The notes: generated from the letters alone by a model not told the origin. Counted from the stretch's first letter, positions 24,101 to 32,287 are shown. The stretch is 34,022 nt of DNA from an uncultured Rhodospirillaceae bacterium (GCA_937880925.1 CALGGB010000134.1:1-34022); one strand, 5' to 3'. Program-made: numbers and translations.

Positions 24101-25649
24101 CTACCGCCAGTTCGATACCGATCTCATTGCCACGCTCGACGGCGGCGACGGCAACGGCACGGTCAACAAGGGCGCGGGCACCGATATACTGCTCGGTATC
24201 GCCGGCCTTCTGGGCGGCATTGGCAACGACATCTTCACCGGCTCGGCCGGCGACAACCTGCTGGACGGCGGCGGCGGCGACGATGTTCTGAACGGTGGTG
24301 CGGGCAACGATGTTTACATCGTCCGTTCCGACGGCGGTCAGGATGTTGTCGTTGACAGCAGTGGCAACGACACCCTGCGTATTCTGGATGGGCACAGCGC
24401 CTCTGGCTCATCCTTCGTCTCTGATGCGCTCAACGACGGCAACGACCTGATCCTTACCGACGGAGCCGGCAGCCAGGTGACCGTTACCGGCCAGTATGCC
24501 GGTGGTGCGATCGAAACGATCGAATTCTCGAGTGATGGCGGCGCCTTCGCCATCGGCATCGCCCCATCGGCCGGTAATGACTTCATCGCGGGCCAGACCG
24601 GGAACGATACGGTCGACGGCGGTGAGGGCAGCGATGCGCTCTTTGGCCATGATGGTGACGACGTGCTGAGCGGCGAGGCAGGTGATGACTTCCTCGTCGG
24701 CGGCGCAGGTTCAGACATTCTGAACGGCGGAGATGGCAACGACGGGCTTTCCGGCGGCAGCGGCAATGATTCGCTGATCGGTGGCGCCGGCAACGATGAA
24801 CTCTACGGCGGGACGGGCAACGATCAGCTGGTCGGCGGCAGTGGCGATGACGTCTATGAATTCGATCTGGCCGATGGGTCCGACAATGTCATCAATGATG
24901 TCTCCGGCGTTGATCGCATTGAAACCGGTGACAATGTCGAGCTCTTCGATGGCACCATCCGCATCGGTGACGATCTCCGCCTGGAGTTCAATGGTGGCGG
25001 CATGGCCGTCGATATCATTGGCCACTTCGCCGGTACGCCGGTCGAAGCGCTTACGATCGACGGTTATGTCTTCCGCATCGGTACCGGCACGGGGCTGCAG
25101 CTTGAAGGCAGCGACTTTGCCGATCTCCTGGTCGGCACCAACAACGCCGACGATGTGATCAACGGCGGCGCCAACCGCGACCTCCTTGTTGGTGGCGGCG
25201 GCAACGACACGATCACGGGTGGGGCAGGCGACGACTTCATGTCGGGCGGGGCGGGCGCCGATGCCTTCGTCTACGAAAGCACCGACGATCTGCTTCATGT
25301 GACGGTCAACGGCCAGCCCGGTTCGCTGTTTGCCGATGGTGCGCCGATGGATACCATCGCCGACTTCACGCAGGGACAGGACAGCCTGCTGTTCACCAAC
25401 GATGCCTGGAGCGCGCTGGGCGGACCGATTGTCGAGGGGGTCAACTTCTCCATCATCGCCGGTCCATGGGACGGCACGGATGCCGGCACCAACAGCCAGT
25501 TCAGCGGTGGCGGCGCCGCCCTGATCTTCTCCCAGGCAGACAGTGTGCTCTACTACGACGACAACGGCAGCAGCGCCGGTTACTACGCCGTTGCCAGCAT
25601 GGATCAGCCCGGTGTGGGTGATATTCAGGGGCCGGTCGGCGGAGTCTGA
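21198..25649 (+). CDS. Giant RTX surface protein, part after the amber codon (propeller, RTX, secretion C-terminus)
   Basis: The same frame as the 4410 gene is open from 21096 to 25649 (1517 residues). The first ATG after the stop is at 21198 and would give 1483 residues, but it has no ribosome site and lies inside a repeat (DAMNGGAGND), so I regard this as the 3' part of one gene rather than an independent gene. Content: a GDL module; an FG-GAP/VCBS-like propeller (21955-22890); further RTX clusters; haemolysin-type calcium-binding-related segments with VTVVDQFSG, VTVTGQYAGG and VDIIGHFAG; and a C-terminus from about 25240 with ADAFVYES, DTIADFTQGQDSLLF, IAGPWDGTDAG and LYYDDNGSSAGYYAVA. This C-terminus matches that of the next gene and is the probable type I secretion signal. 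Joined to the upstream part, the protein would be 7079 residues, roughly 0.7 MDa. Confidence 0.82.
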   Translation: MNGGAGNDLFLLADGEGDDVILGGDGFDTLRFTGSAGDDVVVFGESGYGGGPVNLSANGTSSTALDVESFIVLGGDGNDSFDLGDITAGTGVGASFTFTAGAGNDTLDGSAASNRIVAEGGDGNDVLTGGAANDTLDGGAGNDILEGGGGNDLLLGGAGNDTAILRIDAEAGGLGAGSGSFDGGAGEDTASLLGGFGDDVMIVTRDGDTASSVSTQLPSSLSAYVSTHLGTGLIVEGDGAGGFIERYNYVGRYSYGAPTDFSDVALADIDGDGDLDAVLSSVSNNFLGQVAINDGGGNFSYGGSLGYYYSHALAVGDVNGDGFIDVFVAVGSLGATPGPHFDRVLLNDGAGNFTGSGATIGGGDSHDVVLFDIDGDLDLDAVTVDYDYGAVNVLVNDGNGNFTSNGQSLGVTSAYALAFGDLNGDGIPDLYVGGGAGNGDAVFFNDGSGAFTDSGQALNYSNVGAVAIGDLDGDGDNDVFVASRNGASTIWFNDGAGNLTESYQGHFLYANDVALGDIDGDGDLDVVSVGDYGRVLYNDGNGAFSQGFDFGSYGSLTGVALGFLDGPAQDPSLTLENIEFLVIDGGSGNDILDSGAGISSLIGGDGNDVLRGGFGLIATEGGEGNDTVQVGQTDGVFAVRDNGGFGSGGDELDLADIANDPAAFAFVRLGNGMLMVSANEDSLVQPDEDRFQIQIVDFEDGMTSDAGIEAVQFFTGGSVTFSEGGSFGNDLIVVASHEIGGATVSGGFGNDVIFAGARSGQVLSGDSGNDDIVGSVFSEIISGGSGDDILTNGGGGNDIFSGGGGNDTFEISATTAFPFSTTIQEDADFGPVDQLFLDGSFQVATVIASGNDMILFDDLGNDVTVVDQFSGSGAGMERFFFGDFHDMGIGADLYRWSTAGGSTLDDFVMGTSASATIASGGAGDDLVLADENYGFAVLSGGDGDDILGGGDSAVAIFMDGGNGFDIVSYRQFDTDLIATLDGGDGNGTVNKGAGTDILLGIAGLLGGIGNDIFTGSAGDNLLDGGGGDDVLNGGAGNDVYIVRSDGGQDVVVDSSGNDTLRILDGHSASGSSFVSDALNDGNDLILTDGAGSQVTVTGQYAGGAIETIEFSSDGGAFAIGIAPSAGNDFIAGQTGNDTVDGGEGSDALFGHDGDDVLSGEAGDDFLVGGAGSDILNGGDGNDGLSGGSGNDSLIGGAGNDELYGGTGNDQLVGGSGDDVYEFDLADGSDNVINDVSGVDRIETGDNVELFDGTIRIGDDLRLEFNGGGMAVDIIGHFAGTPVEALTIDGYVFRIGTGTGLQLEGSDFADLLVGTNNADDVINGGANRDLLVGGGGNDTITGGAGDDFMSGGAGADAFVYESTDDLLHVTVNGQPGSLFADGAPMDTIADFTQGQDSLLFTNDAWSALGGPIVEGVNFSIIAGPWDGTDAGTNSQFSGGGAALIFSQADSVLYYDDNGSSAGYYAVASMDQPGVGDIQGPVGGV
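21955..22890 (+). repeat. FG-GAP/VCBS-like beta-propeller repeats
   Basis: Six clear calcium-loop motifs recur about every 45-60 residues: LADIDGDGDLD, VGDVNGDGFID, LFDIDGDLDLD, FGDLNGDGIPD, IGDLDGDGDND and LGDIDGDGDLD. A degenerate seventh follows (LGFLDG). Blades carry NDG-GNF turns such as VLVNDGNGNFTSNGQ. Seven repeats fit one seven-bladed propeller. By family, such propellers bind ligands or integrin-like partners at cell surfaces; the ligand here is unknown. Confidence 0.82.
22930..25290 (+). repeat. RTX array between the propeller and the C-terminus
   Basis: RTX units resume right after the propeller (IDGGSGNDILDSG near 22950). They continue in clusters near 23460-23640, 23950-24060, 24215-24320, 24590-24860 and 25150-25260, separated by beta segments. 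Units here are shorter runs and more divergent than upstream of the propeller. Confidence 0.85.
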
Positions 25650-25897
25650 TTGAGGCCGCTGGGCGCGAGAAGTTCTGGTTCGCAGGCAGTTGTGTAAGAG
25701 ATTTTTCAAGAACTGTGGCATTTGCTGCGCACTCTTGAGCAAATCCGCCGCTTCTTTTGACAAGTGTTTGCCAACGCCGGTCCCTCGTGGAATCCATTTC
25801 ATGGCTGATGACTGTTGCTGAGCGCGTTCCTGGTTCTTTCTAGGGCGCCTGGTGCCTGCAGGCTTGGGATGCTGGCGGCGCCAACCATCGGGAGTGG
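25650..25897 (+). other. Spacer between the two FecR/RTX genes
   Basis: A 248-base gap, visibly richer in A+T than the flanking genes around 25690-25770, which fits a promoter region. TTGACA at 25757-25762 is a perfect -35 consensus, but no acceptable -10 lies 16-18 bases on. No hairpin with a T-run follows the giant gene stop, so read-through transcription into the paralogue is possible. Confidence 0.3.
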
Positions 25898-28800
25898 GTG
25901 GTGGGCAGCACGTTTGGTTCTATTGATGATGTTGCAGGCTCTGCTGCAGGGCAGGGGCCAAGCGTCCTCACGGCCACGTCCGGGAGCGATACGCTCTCGC
26001 TGGCCGACAGCGACTGGCTGCTGCGGGCCGTGTTTGTGCGCCTGGGATCCGATCTTCTGGCCCACGGCCAGGGCGGCCAGCATCTTCTTGTTCGCGACTA
26101 CTTCGGCGGCGACGAGGTTCCCGATCTCGACCTGGGTGCGGCTGTGCTGCGCGGCAGCGTTGTCGAACGACTGGCAGGTCCACTGGCTCCCGGCCAGGTC
26201 GCTCAGCTTGGGACGTCGGATGCCTCGGCCATCGGCACGGTACAGTCCGTCATCGGTGACGCCTGGTTGACCCGCATCGACGGCAGCCGCGTCCAGATCA
26301 CGCAGGGCAGCGCCATTCATCAGGGTGATGTCGTCGAGACCGGTGCCGGCGGTGGCCTGGCCATCGCCTTCGTCGATGGCACCAGCCTTTCGCTGTCGGA
26401 CAGCGCTCGCATGGTCATCGACGAGCTGGTCTATAGCGCGTCGTCCAGCAGCAATGCCGCCTCCTTCTCGCTGGTTCAGGGGCTCTTTGTTCTCGTGTCG
26501 GGCGATATCGCCAAGACCGGCGAGATGCTGGTCGAGACACCGGTTTCCACGATCGGTATTCGTGGGACTTCCGTCGCCATTCAGGCGGCAACGGAAGGGC
26601 TGCGCAATATCATTACCCTGCTGCAGGATCCGGACGGCCATGTCGGCGTTGTCGAGGTGGCGACCGCCGTCGCCAGTGTCATTCTCAGCGCCATAGGCGA
26701 GACGACATCGGTGAGCAGTGCCAATCAGGCTCCCACGGCGATCGAGGTTCTCACCTCCGCCGATGTCGAGAGCCTCTACCGTGCTGCGCTGTCGACCATG
26801 CAGACCATGCGCGACTCCAGCCTGGGTGTGACCTCCGGCGACGAGGGCGATACGCCTGATGGCGACACGCCTGATGGTGATACACCCCAGGATGACGGCG
26901 AGACGCCGGAGGAACCCAGCGACGCGGAGATCGATGCATTCTCGGCCGCTATCGTCGACCTGTTTGCTGCATTGGCCGATGAACTGGACCAGGAGCTGGC
27001 GCCGGACGAGGTGCCGGAGAACCTGGCCGACGAGCCGGACGATGAGACATCGCCGACCACCATCGTTTCGCTTCCCGACAAGGAGCGCCTGCCGACCACC
27101 GGCGCAGGCACAGGCGCTGCGGCCGGGGTCAATGTTGCGCCCAGGGCGGTGCCCGACAGCGTCACGCTCAGCGAAAGCGCCGCGGCTATCGCCATTGCTG
27201 TCCTGGCCAACGACAGCGACGCAAATTCCGATCCCCTGACCATTGCTTCCATCAACACGGCGGGGACGCTGGGTGTCGCCACCATTGTCGGTGGCGAGAT
27301 CTTCTATCAGACCAATGGCGCCTTCGACGCGCTCGACCAGGGCGAAACCGCGATCGACACGTTTGCCTACACGGTTACGGACGGCAAGGGTGGCGCCTCC
27401 ACGGCCACGGTCACGGTGACAATCACCGGCGTGGACGATCCGCCACCGATTTCGGGAGACGTCACCACGGTCGCGGAAAGCAACGGCGATACCTTCCTTC
27501 AGGGCAGCTTCCTGGAGCTCGGAGTATCGGCCAACGGAACCCTGGGCACGTCCTCAGGCATACCGGATGGATTCGAGGCTGATGCGCATACGTTCAACTT
27601 CGGTCTCTCCTTCTTCTTCAACCTCAATGGCATTGCCGACGATACGCCCAGTTCCGGCGATGCCTTCCTGCCGGGTTCGCCCGTGGAGAACTTTTCTCTG
27701 GCCTTTACGGACGGCACCGGCGCGTTCCTGTCCAGCAATCACAATGCCGGCGGATTCACCGGCATTCCCCTTGCGTTTGATTCGATCGATGCCGGGGCGG
27801 AGGGCACGTCGGTCATCTCGACCGGCGGGATCGCCGAGCGCCTGGGGCTGAGCCAGACGATCACACTGGATGGCGAGAACAGCTACTACACCACCACGGT
27901 GACGCTCACGAACCTGACCGACAGCGCCATGAGCGGAATACGCTACATGCGCAACAACGATCCCGATCAGGACGTGGACTCCGGCGGCTCCTTCAACACG
28001 CTCAACGATGTCCTGTCCAATCCGGGGGTCGGCCACATCGCGGCTGTCAACGCGCAGGGCATCTCGGGCGGGCAGAACGTCATGATGCTGGCCGATCAGG
28101 CAGCGCTCAACGCCGCTAACGCGCTGGCGCCCGACACGATCCAGGTGCGCACCTCGGCCTTTGGTTTCGAGAACACGAACCCCTTTGCCGCGTCGGCCTT
28201 CGACTCTCCGGCCGATCCCAACGGCGCTTCAGGCGATATCGGCATCAACATCGTCTTCGCCATCGATTCCCTGGGTGCAGGCCAGTCCGTTACCTTCTCC
28301 TGGGTCACGTCGGCCAACGGGTCCACCGGTGGCGGCGATGTGATGATGGCCCTGCTCGGCCAGACCACGCTCGACGGGGCCGGTGGCGATGACCGCATCT
28401 ATGCCAGCCAGGCAGGGCTCGAGGAGACCCTGTTTGGCGGTGCGGGCGACGACGTTCTGGTCGGGCTGGGTACCAGCGGCGGCACGGGCGATGTGCTTCT
28501 GGGCGGCGATGGCAGCGACACCCTGTTCGGCAGTTCCGGCCACGACATTCTTGGCGGCGGTACGGGGGCGGACGTTTTCTTTTACGAGGATTCGGAAGGT
28601 CTTCTCACGGTCGCCGCAAATACCCCGTTCAGCGGCGCAGCGGGAAACATCGACACGATCACGGACTTTGTTTCAGGCAACGACAGCCTGCACGTCCTGC
28701 AGTCTGCATTCGCAGGCATGGCTCTGGGGGGGCTGACCAACGGCATCAGCTATTCGGTGATCGCGGGTCCGTATGACGGTTCTGACGCGGGGGTGAACCT

Positions 28801-28951
28801 CAACCACGGCCTGGGACAAGCCAGCTTCATCTACTCCCAGTCCGATCACACCCTGTTCTTCGACGACAATGGCGCCGACGCGGGCTATCAGGCTGTCGCC
28901 GATGTCGCCCAGCTTGCCGCAGCAGACATTGTGGTTGTCGCCAGCGTCTAG
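25898..28951 (+). CDS. FecR-headed type I secreted protein, short paralogue of the giant RTX protein
   Basis: 1017 residues, no Sec signal. Domains: a block with DWLLRAVF and LLVRDYF (about 35-108); FecR (about 113-230), with VQGLFVLVSGDIAKTG and TIGIRGTSVAIQA identical to the giant protein; an acidic stretch with three DTPDG-like repeats (318-332); a cadherin-like/Ig-type domain (about 412-516, starting NVAPRAVPDSVTLSES and ending with TVTDGKGG and VTVTITGVDD); a beta-rich domain (about 519-818) homologous to residues 420-716 of the giant; a short RTX run (about 828-890); and a secretion C-terminus (892-1017) with DTITDFVSGNDSL, IAGPYDGSDAG and LFFDDNGADAGYQAVAD. The start is GTG: aligning M-V with the giant protein favours 25898, while GGGAG at 25890-25894 suits GTG 25901 better. 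Likely role: a surface or matrix protein using the same anchor and exporter as its neighbour (inference). Confidence 0.88.
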   Translation: MVGSTFGSIDDVAGSAAGQGPSVLTATSGSDTLSLADSDWLLRAVFVRLGSDLLAHGQGGQHLLVRDYFGGDEVPDLDLGAAVLRGSVVERLAGPLAPGQVAQLGTSDASAIGTVQSVIGDAWLTRIDGSRVQITQGSAIHQGDVVETGAGGGLAIAFVDGTSLSLSDSARMVIDELVYSASSSSNAASFSLVQGLFVLVSGDIAKTGEMLVETPVSTIGIRGTSVAIQAATEGLRNIITLLQDPDGHVGVVEVATAVASVILSAIGETTSVSSANQAPTAIEVLTSADVESLYRAALSTMQTMRDSSLGVTSGDEGDTPDGDTPDGDTPQDDGETPEEPSDAEIDAFSAAIVDLFAALADELDQELAPDEVPENLADEPDDETSPTTIVSLPDKERLPTTGAGTGAAAGVNVAPRAVPDSVTLSESAAAIAIAVLANDSDANSDPLTIASINTAGTLGVATIVGGEIFYQTNGAFDALDQGETAIDTFAYTVTDGKGGASTATVTVTITGVDDPPPISGDVTTVAESNGDTFLQGSFLELGVSANGTLGTSSGIPDGFEADAHTFNFGLSFFFNLNGIADDTPSSGDAFLPGSPVENFSLAFTDGTGAFLSSNHNAGGFTGIPLAFDSIDAGAEGTSVISTGGIAERLGLSQTITLDGENSYYTTTVTLTNLTDSAMSGIRYMRNNDPDQDVDSGGSFNTLNDVLSNPGVGHIAAVNAQGISGGQNVMMLADQAALNAANALAPDTIQVRTSAFGFENTNPFAASAFDSPADPNGASGDIGINIVFAIDSLGAGQSVTFSWVTSANGSTGGGDVMMALLGQTTLDGAGGDDRIYASQAGLEETLFGGAGDDVLVGLGTSGGTGDVLLGGDGSDTLFGSSGHDILGGGTGADVFFYEDSEGLLTVAANTPFSGAAGNIDTITDFVSGNDSLHVLQSAFAGMALGGLTNGISYSVIAGPYDGSDAGVNLNHGLGQASFIYSQSDHTLFFDDNGADAGYQAVADVAQLAAADIVVVASV
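26849..26893 (+). repeat. Three 15-base in-frame repeats (DTPDG)
   Basis: Units at 26849-26863, 26864-26878 and 26879-26893 encode DTPDG, DTPDG and DTPQD. The first two differ at two bases (GATACGCCTGATGGC and GACACGCCTGATGGT). The repeat sits in the acidic linker after the FecR module and could change length by slippage without breaking the frame. Confidence 0.75.
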
Positions 28952-28967
28952 TTGCGGCGAGGGGATC

Positions 28968-30428
28968 CTAGCTCCCGAAGGCCACGGTCTTGCCGGGATT
29001 GAGCAGGCCTTCGGGGTCCAGGGCACGCTTCAGCGTGGTCATCAGGTCGCGCTCCACATCGGACTTGTAGCGGTCCATCTGGCGCAGGCGAAGACGGCCG
29101 ATGCCATGCTCGGCGCTGAACGAGCCGCCCATCTCCACGGCGAGCGTTTCGACTGCATCGTTGATTGCGCTTTCCTTCGCCAGCAGGGCGCTCAGGCCGT
29201 CGGCATCGCGTCCGGCCATGTTGAAGTGCAGGTTGCCGTCGCCCAGGTGGCCGAAGGCGATGACCAGGGCCTGGGGGGCCATCTCCTCCACCATGGGGGT
29301 GGCCACTTCCAGAAACTCTGCGATACGCGAGATCGGCACGGAGATGTCGTGTTTGACGCCGCCGCCCGAGATGACCTGGGCATCGGGCATGTCCTCGCGG
29401 ATCTGCCACAACGCCTTGGCCTGGCCCTGGGATTCGGCGATCACGGCATCCAGAACCAGTCCGTCCTCGATGGCGCCGGCCAGTACGGCTTCAACGGTGG
29501 CGCGAAGGCCTTCGCCTTCCTCGCCGGAATTGGCTTCCATCAGCACCGCCGCGGGAACCGTTTCGGCAAGGGGATCGCGGTTGCGCGGCAGGTTGGTGAA
29601 GGTCAGGTCCAGCGCGGCGCGCACCATGTATTCGAAACCCGTCACCTGGCCCCCGGTCGCGGCCTGCGCGCGGTTGAGCAGGGCAACGGCGGCATGGCCG
29701 TCGGGCACGCCGATCCAGGTGGTCACGGTCTGGCGCGGTTGCGGCCACAGCTTCAGCACGGCGCCGGTGATGATGCCCAGTGTGCCTTCGCTGCCCATGA
29801 ACAACTGCTTGAGGTCATAGCCGGTGTTGTCCTTGCGCAGGCCCTTCAGGCCGTTCCAGATACGCCCGTCGGCCAGCACCACCTCCAGCCCCAGGACATG
29901 CTCCTTGGCGTTGCCGTAGCGCAGCACGTTGGTGCCGCCGGCATTGGTCGAGAGATTGCCGCCGATGCGGCAGCTTCCCTCCGCGGCCAGACTCAGCGGA
30001 TAGAGGCGTTCGTGTTCACCGGCGGCGGCCTGGACGTCGGCCAGGATGCAGCCGGCATCGACCGTGATCGTGTTGTTGGCCGGGTCGATCGTGCGAATCC
30101 GGTTCATGCGGTTGAGGCTCAGCACGATGTCGTCGCCGTTGTCGCGCGGCACGCTGCCGCCCACCAGGCCGGTGTTGCCCGATTGCGGCACGATGCCCAC
30201 GCCCGCCCCGGCGCAGAGCCTCACGATCCCGGCGACCTGCTCGGTGGTCGCCGGGCGCAGCACCAAAGGCGTGCGTCCGGGCCAGCGTTTGCGCCAGTCC
30301 CGGGTGTAGGCTTCGGTATCAGGGCCTTCGGCGAGCCAGCCTTCTGGGCCGACAACGTCCTTGAGCCGTGCGAGAAGAGCGGGGTTTTCCGCCGCGCCCG
30401 TGCGGGCGGGATGATCGTGTTCTGCCAT
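28968..30428 (-). CDS. FAD-linked D-2-hydroxyacid dehydrogenase (GlcD / D-lactate / D-2-hydroxyglutarate type)
   Basis: 486 residues of the VAO flavoprotein family. The FAD-binding PCMH domain is N-terminal, with PQSGNTGLVGGSVP at about 81-94 and later GGNLSTNAGGTNVLRYGN and DNTGYDLKQLF. The C-terminal FAD-oxidase domain carries GHLGDGNLHFN (about 393-403, with the metal-binding histidines) and AEHGIG followed by RYKS. By family it oxidises a D-2-hydroxyacid (D-lactate, D-2-hydroxyglutarate or glycolate) and passes electrons to a quinone or ETF; which substrate cannot be told. An in-frame TTG lies at 30461, but I chose the ATG at 30428 (MAEHDHPART). It follows tsaC by 29 bases and ends 16 bases from the convergent FecR/RTX gene; I see no terminator hairpin in that gap. 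Confidence 0.9.
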   Translation of the reverse strand: MAEHDHPARTGAAENPALLARLKDVVGPEGWLAEGPDTEAYTRDWRKRWPGRTPLVLRPATTEQVAGIVRLCAGAGVGIVPQSGNTGLVGGSVPRDNGDDIVLSLNRMNRIRTIDPANNTITVDAGCILADVQAAAGEHERLYPLSLAAEGSCRIGGNLSTNAGGTNVLRYGNAKEHVLGLEVVLADGRIWNGLKGLRKDNTGYDLKQLFMGSEGTLGIITGAVLKLWPQPRQTVTTWIGVPDGHAAVALLNRAQAATGGQVTGFEYMVRAALDLTFTNLPRNRDPLAETVPAAVLMEANSGEEGEGLRATVEAVLAGAIEDGLVLDAVIAESQGQAKALWQIREDMPDAQVISGGGVKHDISVPISRIAEFLEVATPMVEEMAPQALVIAFGHLGDGNLHFNMAGRDADGLSALLAKESAINDAVETLAVEMGGSFSAEHGIGRLRLRQMDRYKSDVERDLMTTLKRALDPEGLLNPGKTVAFGS

Positions 30429-30457
30429 GCCGGATCGTACCCCGCCTGCCGCGTCGA

Positions 30458-31408
30458 TCAATGGCCGGTTGCGGCCCGCGCCAGACGATCGCGAATGGCA
30501 GGTCCCAGGCCGCCGCCCGGAATAGGCACCACCGCGATGGCGGTGATTCCGGGCTGGTCGAGCTCATGAAGCATGGCAAAGAGATTGGCTGCAGCCTCCC
30601 GCAGATCGCCGGAAGGGCTGAGATTGCGGCTGATGGCGCCGCCAGGGGGCATGTTGGCGCCAAAGCCCAGAACCGCCTCGTCGGGCCGGACGGTGGTGAC
30701 ATCAAGCCGGACCGGGTGGTGGGGCGCATAGTGACTGGGGAGCATGCCCGGCGCGCGGATCGCAGCGCCGGCATCGGCCGGTATCACGGCGCCGATGCAG
30801 GCGGCGATCGCCTCGGCGCTGACACCCCCGGCGCGCAGCAGCCCGGCGACGGAGTGAGAGGATAGATCGACTACCGTCGACTCCAGGCCCACCGTACAGG
30901 GACCACCATCGAGCACCAGCAGATCGGCCTCGCCGAAACCCTCTGCGACATGGGCCGCCGTGGTCGGGCTGAGATAGCCGGAGGGATTGGCGCTGGGTGC
31001 GGCAAGGGGCAGGGCGCAGGCCGCCAGCAGCGCGCGGGCCACCGGGTGGGCCGGCACCCGCAGGGCGACGGTATCGAGCCCGGCGCTGACCAGATCGCAA
31101 AGCGGGGATTCCGCCCGCCGCTTGACCACCATGGTCAGAGGGCCGGGCCAGAAGGCGTTCGCCAGTGTCAGCGCGCGGTGATCGAGCTGGCCATGGCGCT
31201 GCGCTGCGGCAACGTCAGGCAGGTGCACGATCAGGGGATTGAAGTGCGGACGCCCCTTCATCTCGAAGATCGCCGCGACGGCGCGGCCGTTGGTCGCATC
31301 CGCGGCCAGGCCATAGACGGTCTCTGTGGGCAAGGCGACCAGTCCGCCCCGAGCCAGCCGTTGCGCGGCCGTGGCGATGGCCGCGTCATCGGCGGGGCGC
31401 ACGTCCAT
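30458..31408 (-). CDS. tsaC: L-threonylcarbamoyladenylate synthase, Sua5 type
   Basis: 316 residues. The YrdC domain (about 5-195) shows PTETVYGLAAD (27-37), KGRPHFNPLIVH (51-62), APSANPSGYLSPTT (137-150) and ESTVVDL. The additional C-terminal domain (about 205-312) after the APGMLPSHYAPHHP linker makes it the long Sua5 form rather than short TsaC. By family it makes threonylcarbamoyl-AMP from threonine, bicarbonate and ATP for the t6A37 modification of ANN-decoding tRNAs in the cytoplasm. Its ATG follows the cysQ TGA with no gap (TGAATG), so the two are translationally coupled. Confidence 0.94.
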   Translation of the reverse strand: MDVRPADDAAIATAAQRLARGGLVALPTETVYGLAADATNGRAVAAIFEMKGRPHFNPLIVHLPDVAAAQRHGQLDHRALTLANAFWPGPLTMVVKRRAESPLCDLVSAGLDTVALRVPAHPVARALLAACALPLAAPSANPSGYLSPTTAAHVAEGFGEADLLVLDGGPCTVGLESTVVDLSSHSVAGLLRAGGVSAEAIAACIGAVIPADAGAAIRAPGMLPSHYAPHHPVRLDVTTVRPDEAVLGFGANMPPGGAISRNLSPSGDLREAAANLFAMLHELDQPGITAIAVVPIPGGGLGPAIRDRLARAATGH

Positions 31409-32176
31409 TCAGGCGTCCCGGCCGCGCGCGATGAACGAGGGATTGTCGCGCCCGGCCTTGCCGTAGCGCAGTTCCTCGCCCTCGATCGTGCGCACGCTGC
31501 CGCCGGCCGCGCGCAGCACGGCATGGCCGGCACCGGTGTCCCATTCCATGGTGCGCCCGAAGCGGGGATAGAGATCGGCCGAACCCTCCGCCACCAGGCA
31601 GAACTTCAGCGAACTGCCGCCCACGGCTTCACCGGCAACCTTCACCGTCTTGAGGAACTCATCGGTCGCGCTGTCGCGGTGGGAGCGGCTGACGGCGACC
31701 GTCAGGCCCTGCTCGGGCGCCGGGCGCGCGGTGATCGCTTCATCGCTGCCGCCGTCGCGGCGGCGCCAGGCCTTCGTCCCGTCGGTCGCATAAAGCAGGC
31801 CCTTGGCCGGGGCGCCGACGATACCGATGGTCGGCATACCATCCTCGACCAGGGCGATGTTCACCGTGAACTCGCCGTTCTTGCTGAGGAATTCCTTGGT
31901 GCCGTCCAGCGGATCGACCAGCCAGAAACGGTTCCCGACGCTATCGGGCGCATCCCCGCGGGAGGCTTCCTCCTCGGCCAGCACCGGAATATCGGGTGTC
32001 AGGTGGCGCAGGCCCGTAAGGATGATCGCTTCGGCTGCCTCGTCTGCGGCCGTCACCGGCGAGCGGTCATCCTTCTGGCGCGCATCGACCTTGCCGTAGA
32101 GCGCCATGATTGCGGCACCTGCCTCATCGGCAAGTGCGATCAGGTCGCGGATCAGCTTGGGGTCGGTTGCTGACAT
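31409..32176 (-). CDS. cysQ: 3'(2'),5'-bisphosphate nucleotidase CysQ
   Basis: 255 residues of the inositol monophosphatase superfamily. Metal-site motifs are LAEEEAS (about 67-72) and WLVDPLDGTKEF (85-96); the second metal site fits MEWDTGAGHAVL near the C-terminus. By family it dephosphorylates 3'-phosphoadenosine 5'-phosphate to AMP, clearing the by-product of sulfate assimilation. An ATG five codons upstream (32191) is possible, but AAGGA six bases before the ATG at 32176 decides for MSATDPKLIR. It is the first gene of the cysQ-tsaC-oxidase operon and diverges from the SPOR gene. Confidence 0.93.
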   Translation of the reverse strand: MSATDPKLIRDLIALADEAGAAIMALYGKVDARQKDDRSPVTAADEAAEAIILTGLRHLTPDIPVLAEEEASRGDAPDSVGNRFWLVDPLDGTKEFLSKNGEFTVNIALVEDGMPTIGIVGAPAKGLLYATDGTKAWRRRDGGSDEAITARPAPEQGLTVAVSRSHRDSATDEFLKTVKVAGEAVGGSSLKFCLVAEGSADLYPRFGRTMEWDTGAGHAVLRAAGGSVRTIEGEELRYGKAGRDNPSFIARGRDA

Positions 32177-32287
32177 GACAGTTCCTTGCATGGGCTGGGC
32201 AGGGCCGTCTGATAGCCGCGCTGCGGCGATGTTACAAGGTCGGCACGCTCTGGTCGCTGCCCCTGCCTTCGACTAGTCTTGCCCATC
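32177..32287. other. Divergent spacer between cysQ and the SPOR-domain gene
   Basis: A 111-base gap that must hold promoters for both directions. I see no convincing paired -35/-10 boxes and no clear ribosome site before the ATG at 32288. Confidence 0.3.

Noticed and set aside
25757-25762. TTGACA as a -35 box for the short FecR/RTX gene.
   Set aside because: No -10 match at 16-18 bases downstream, so it is kept only as a note in the spacer entry.
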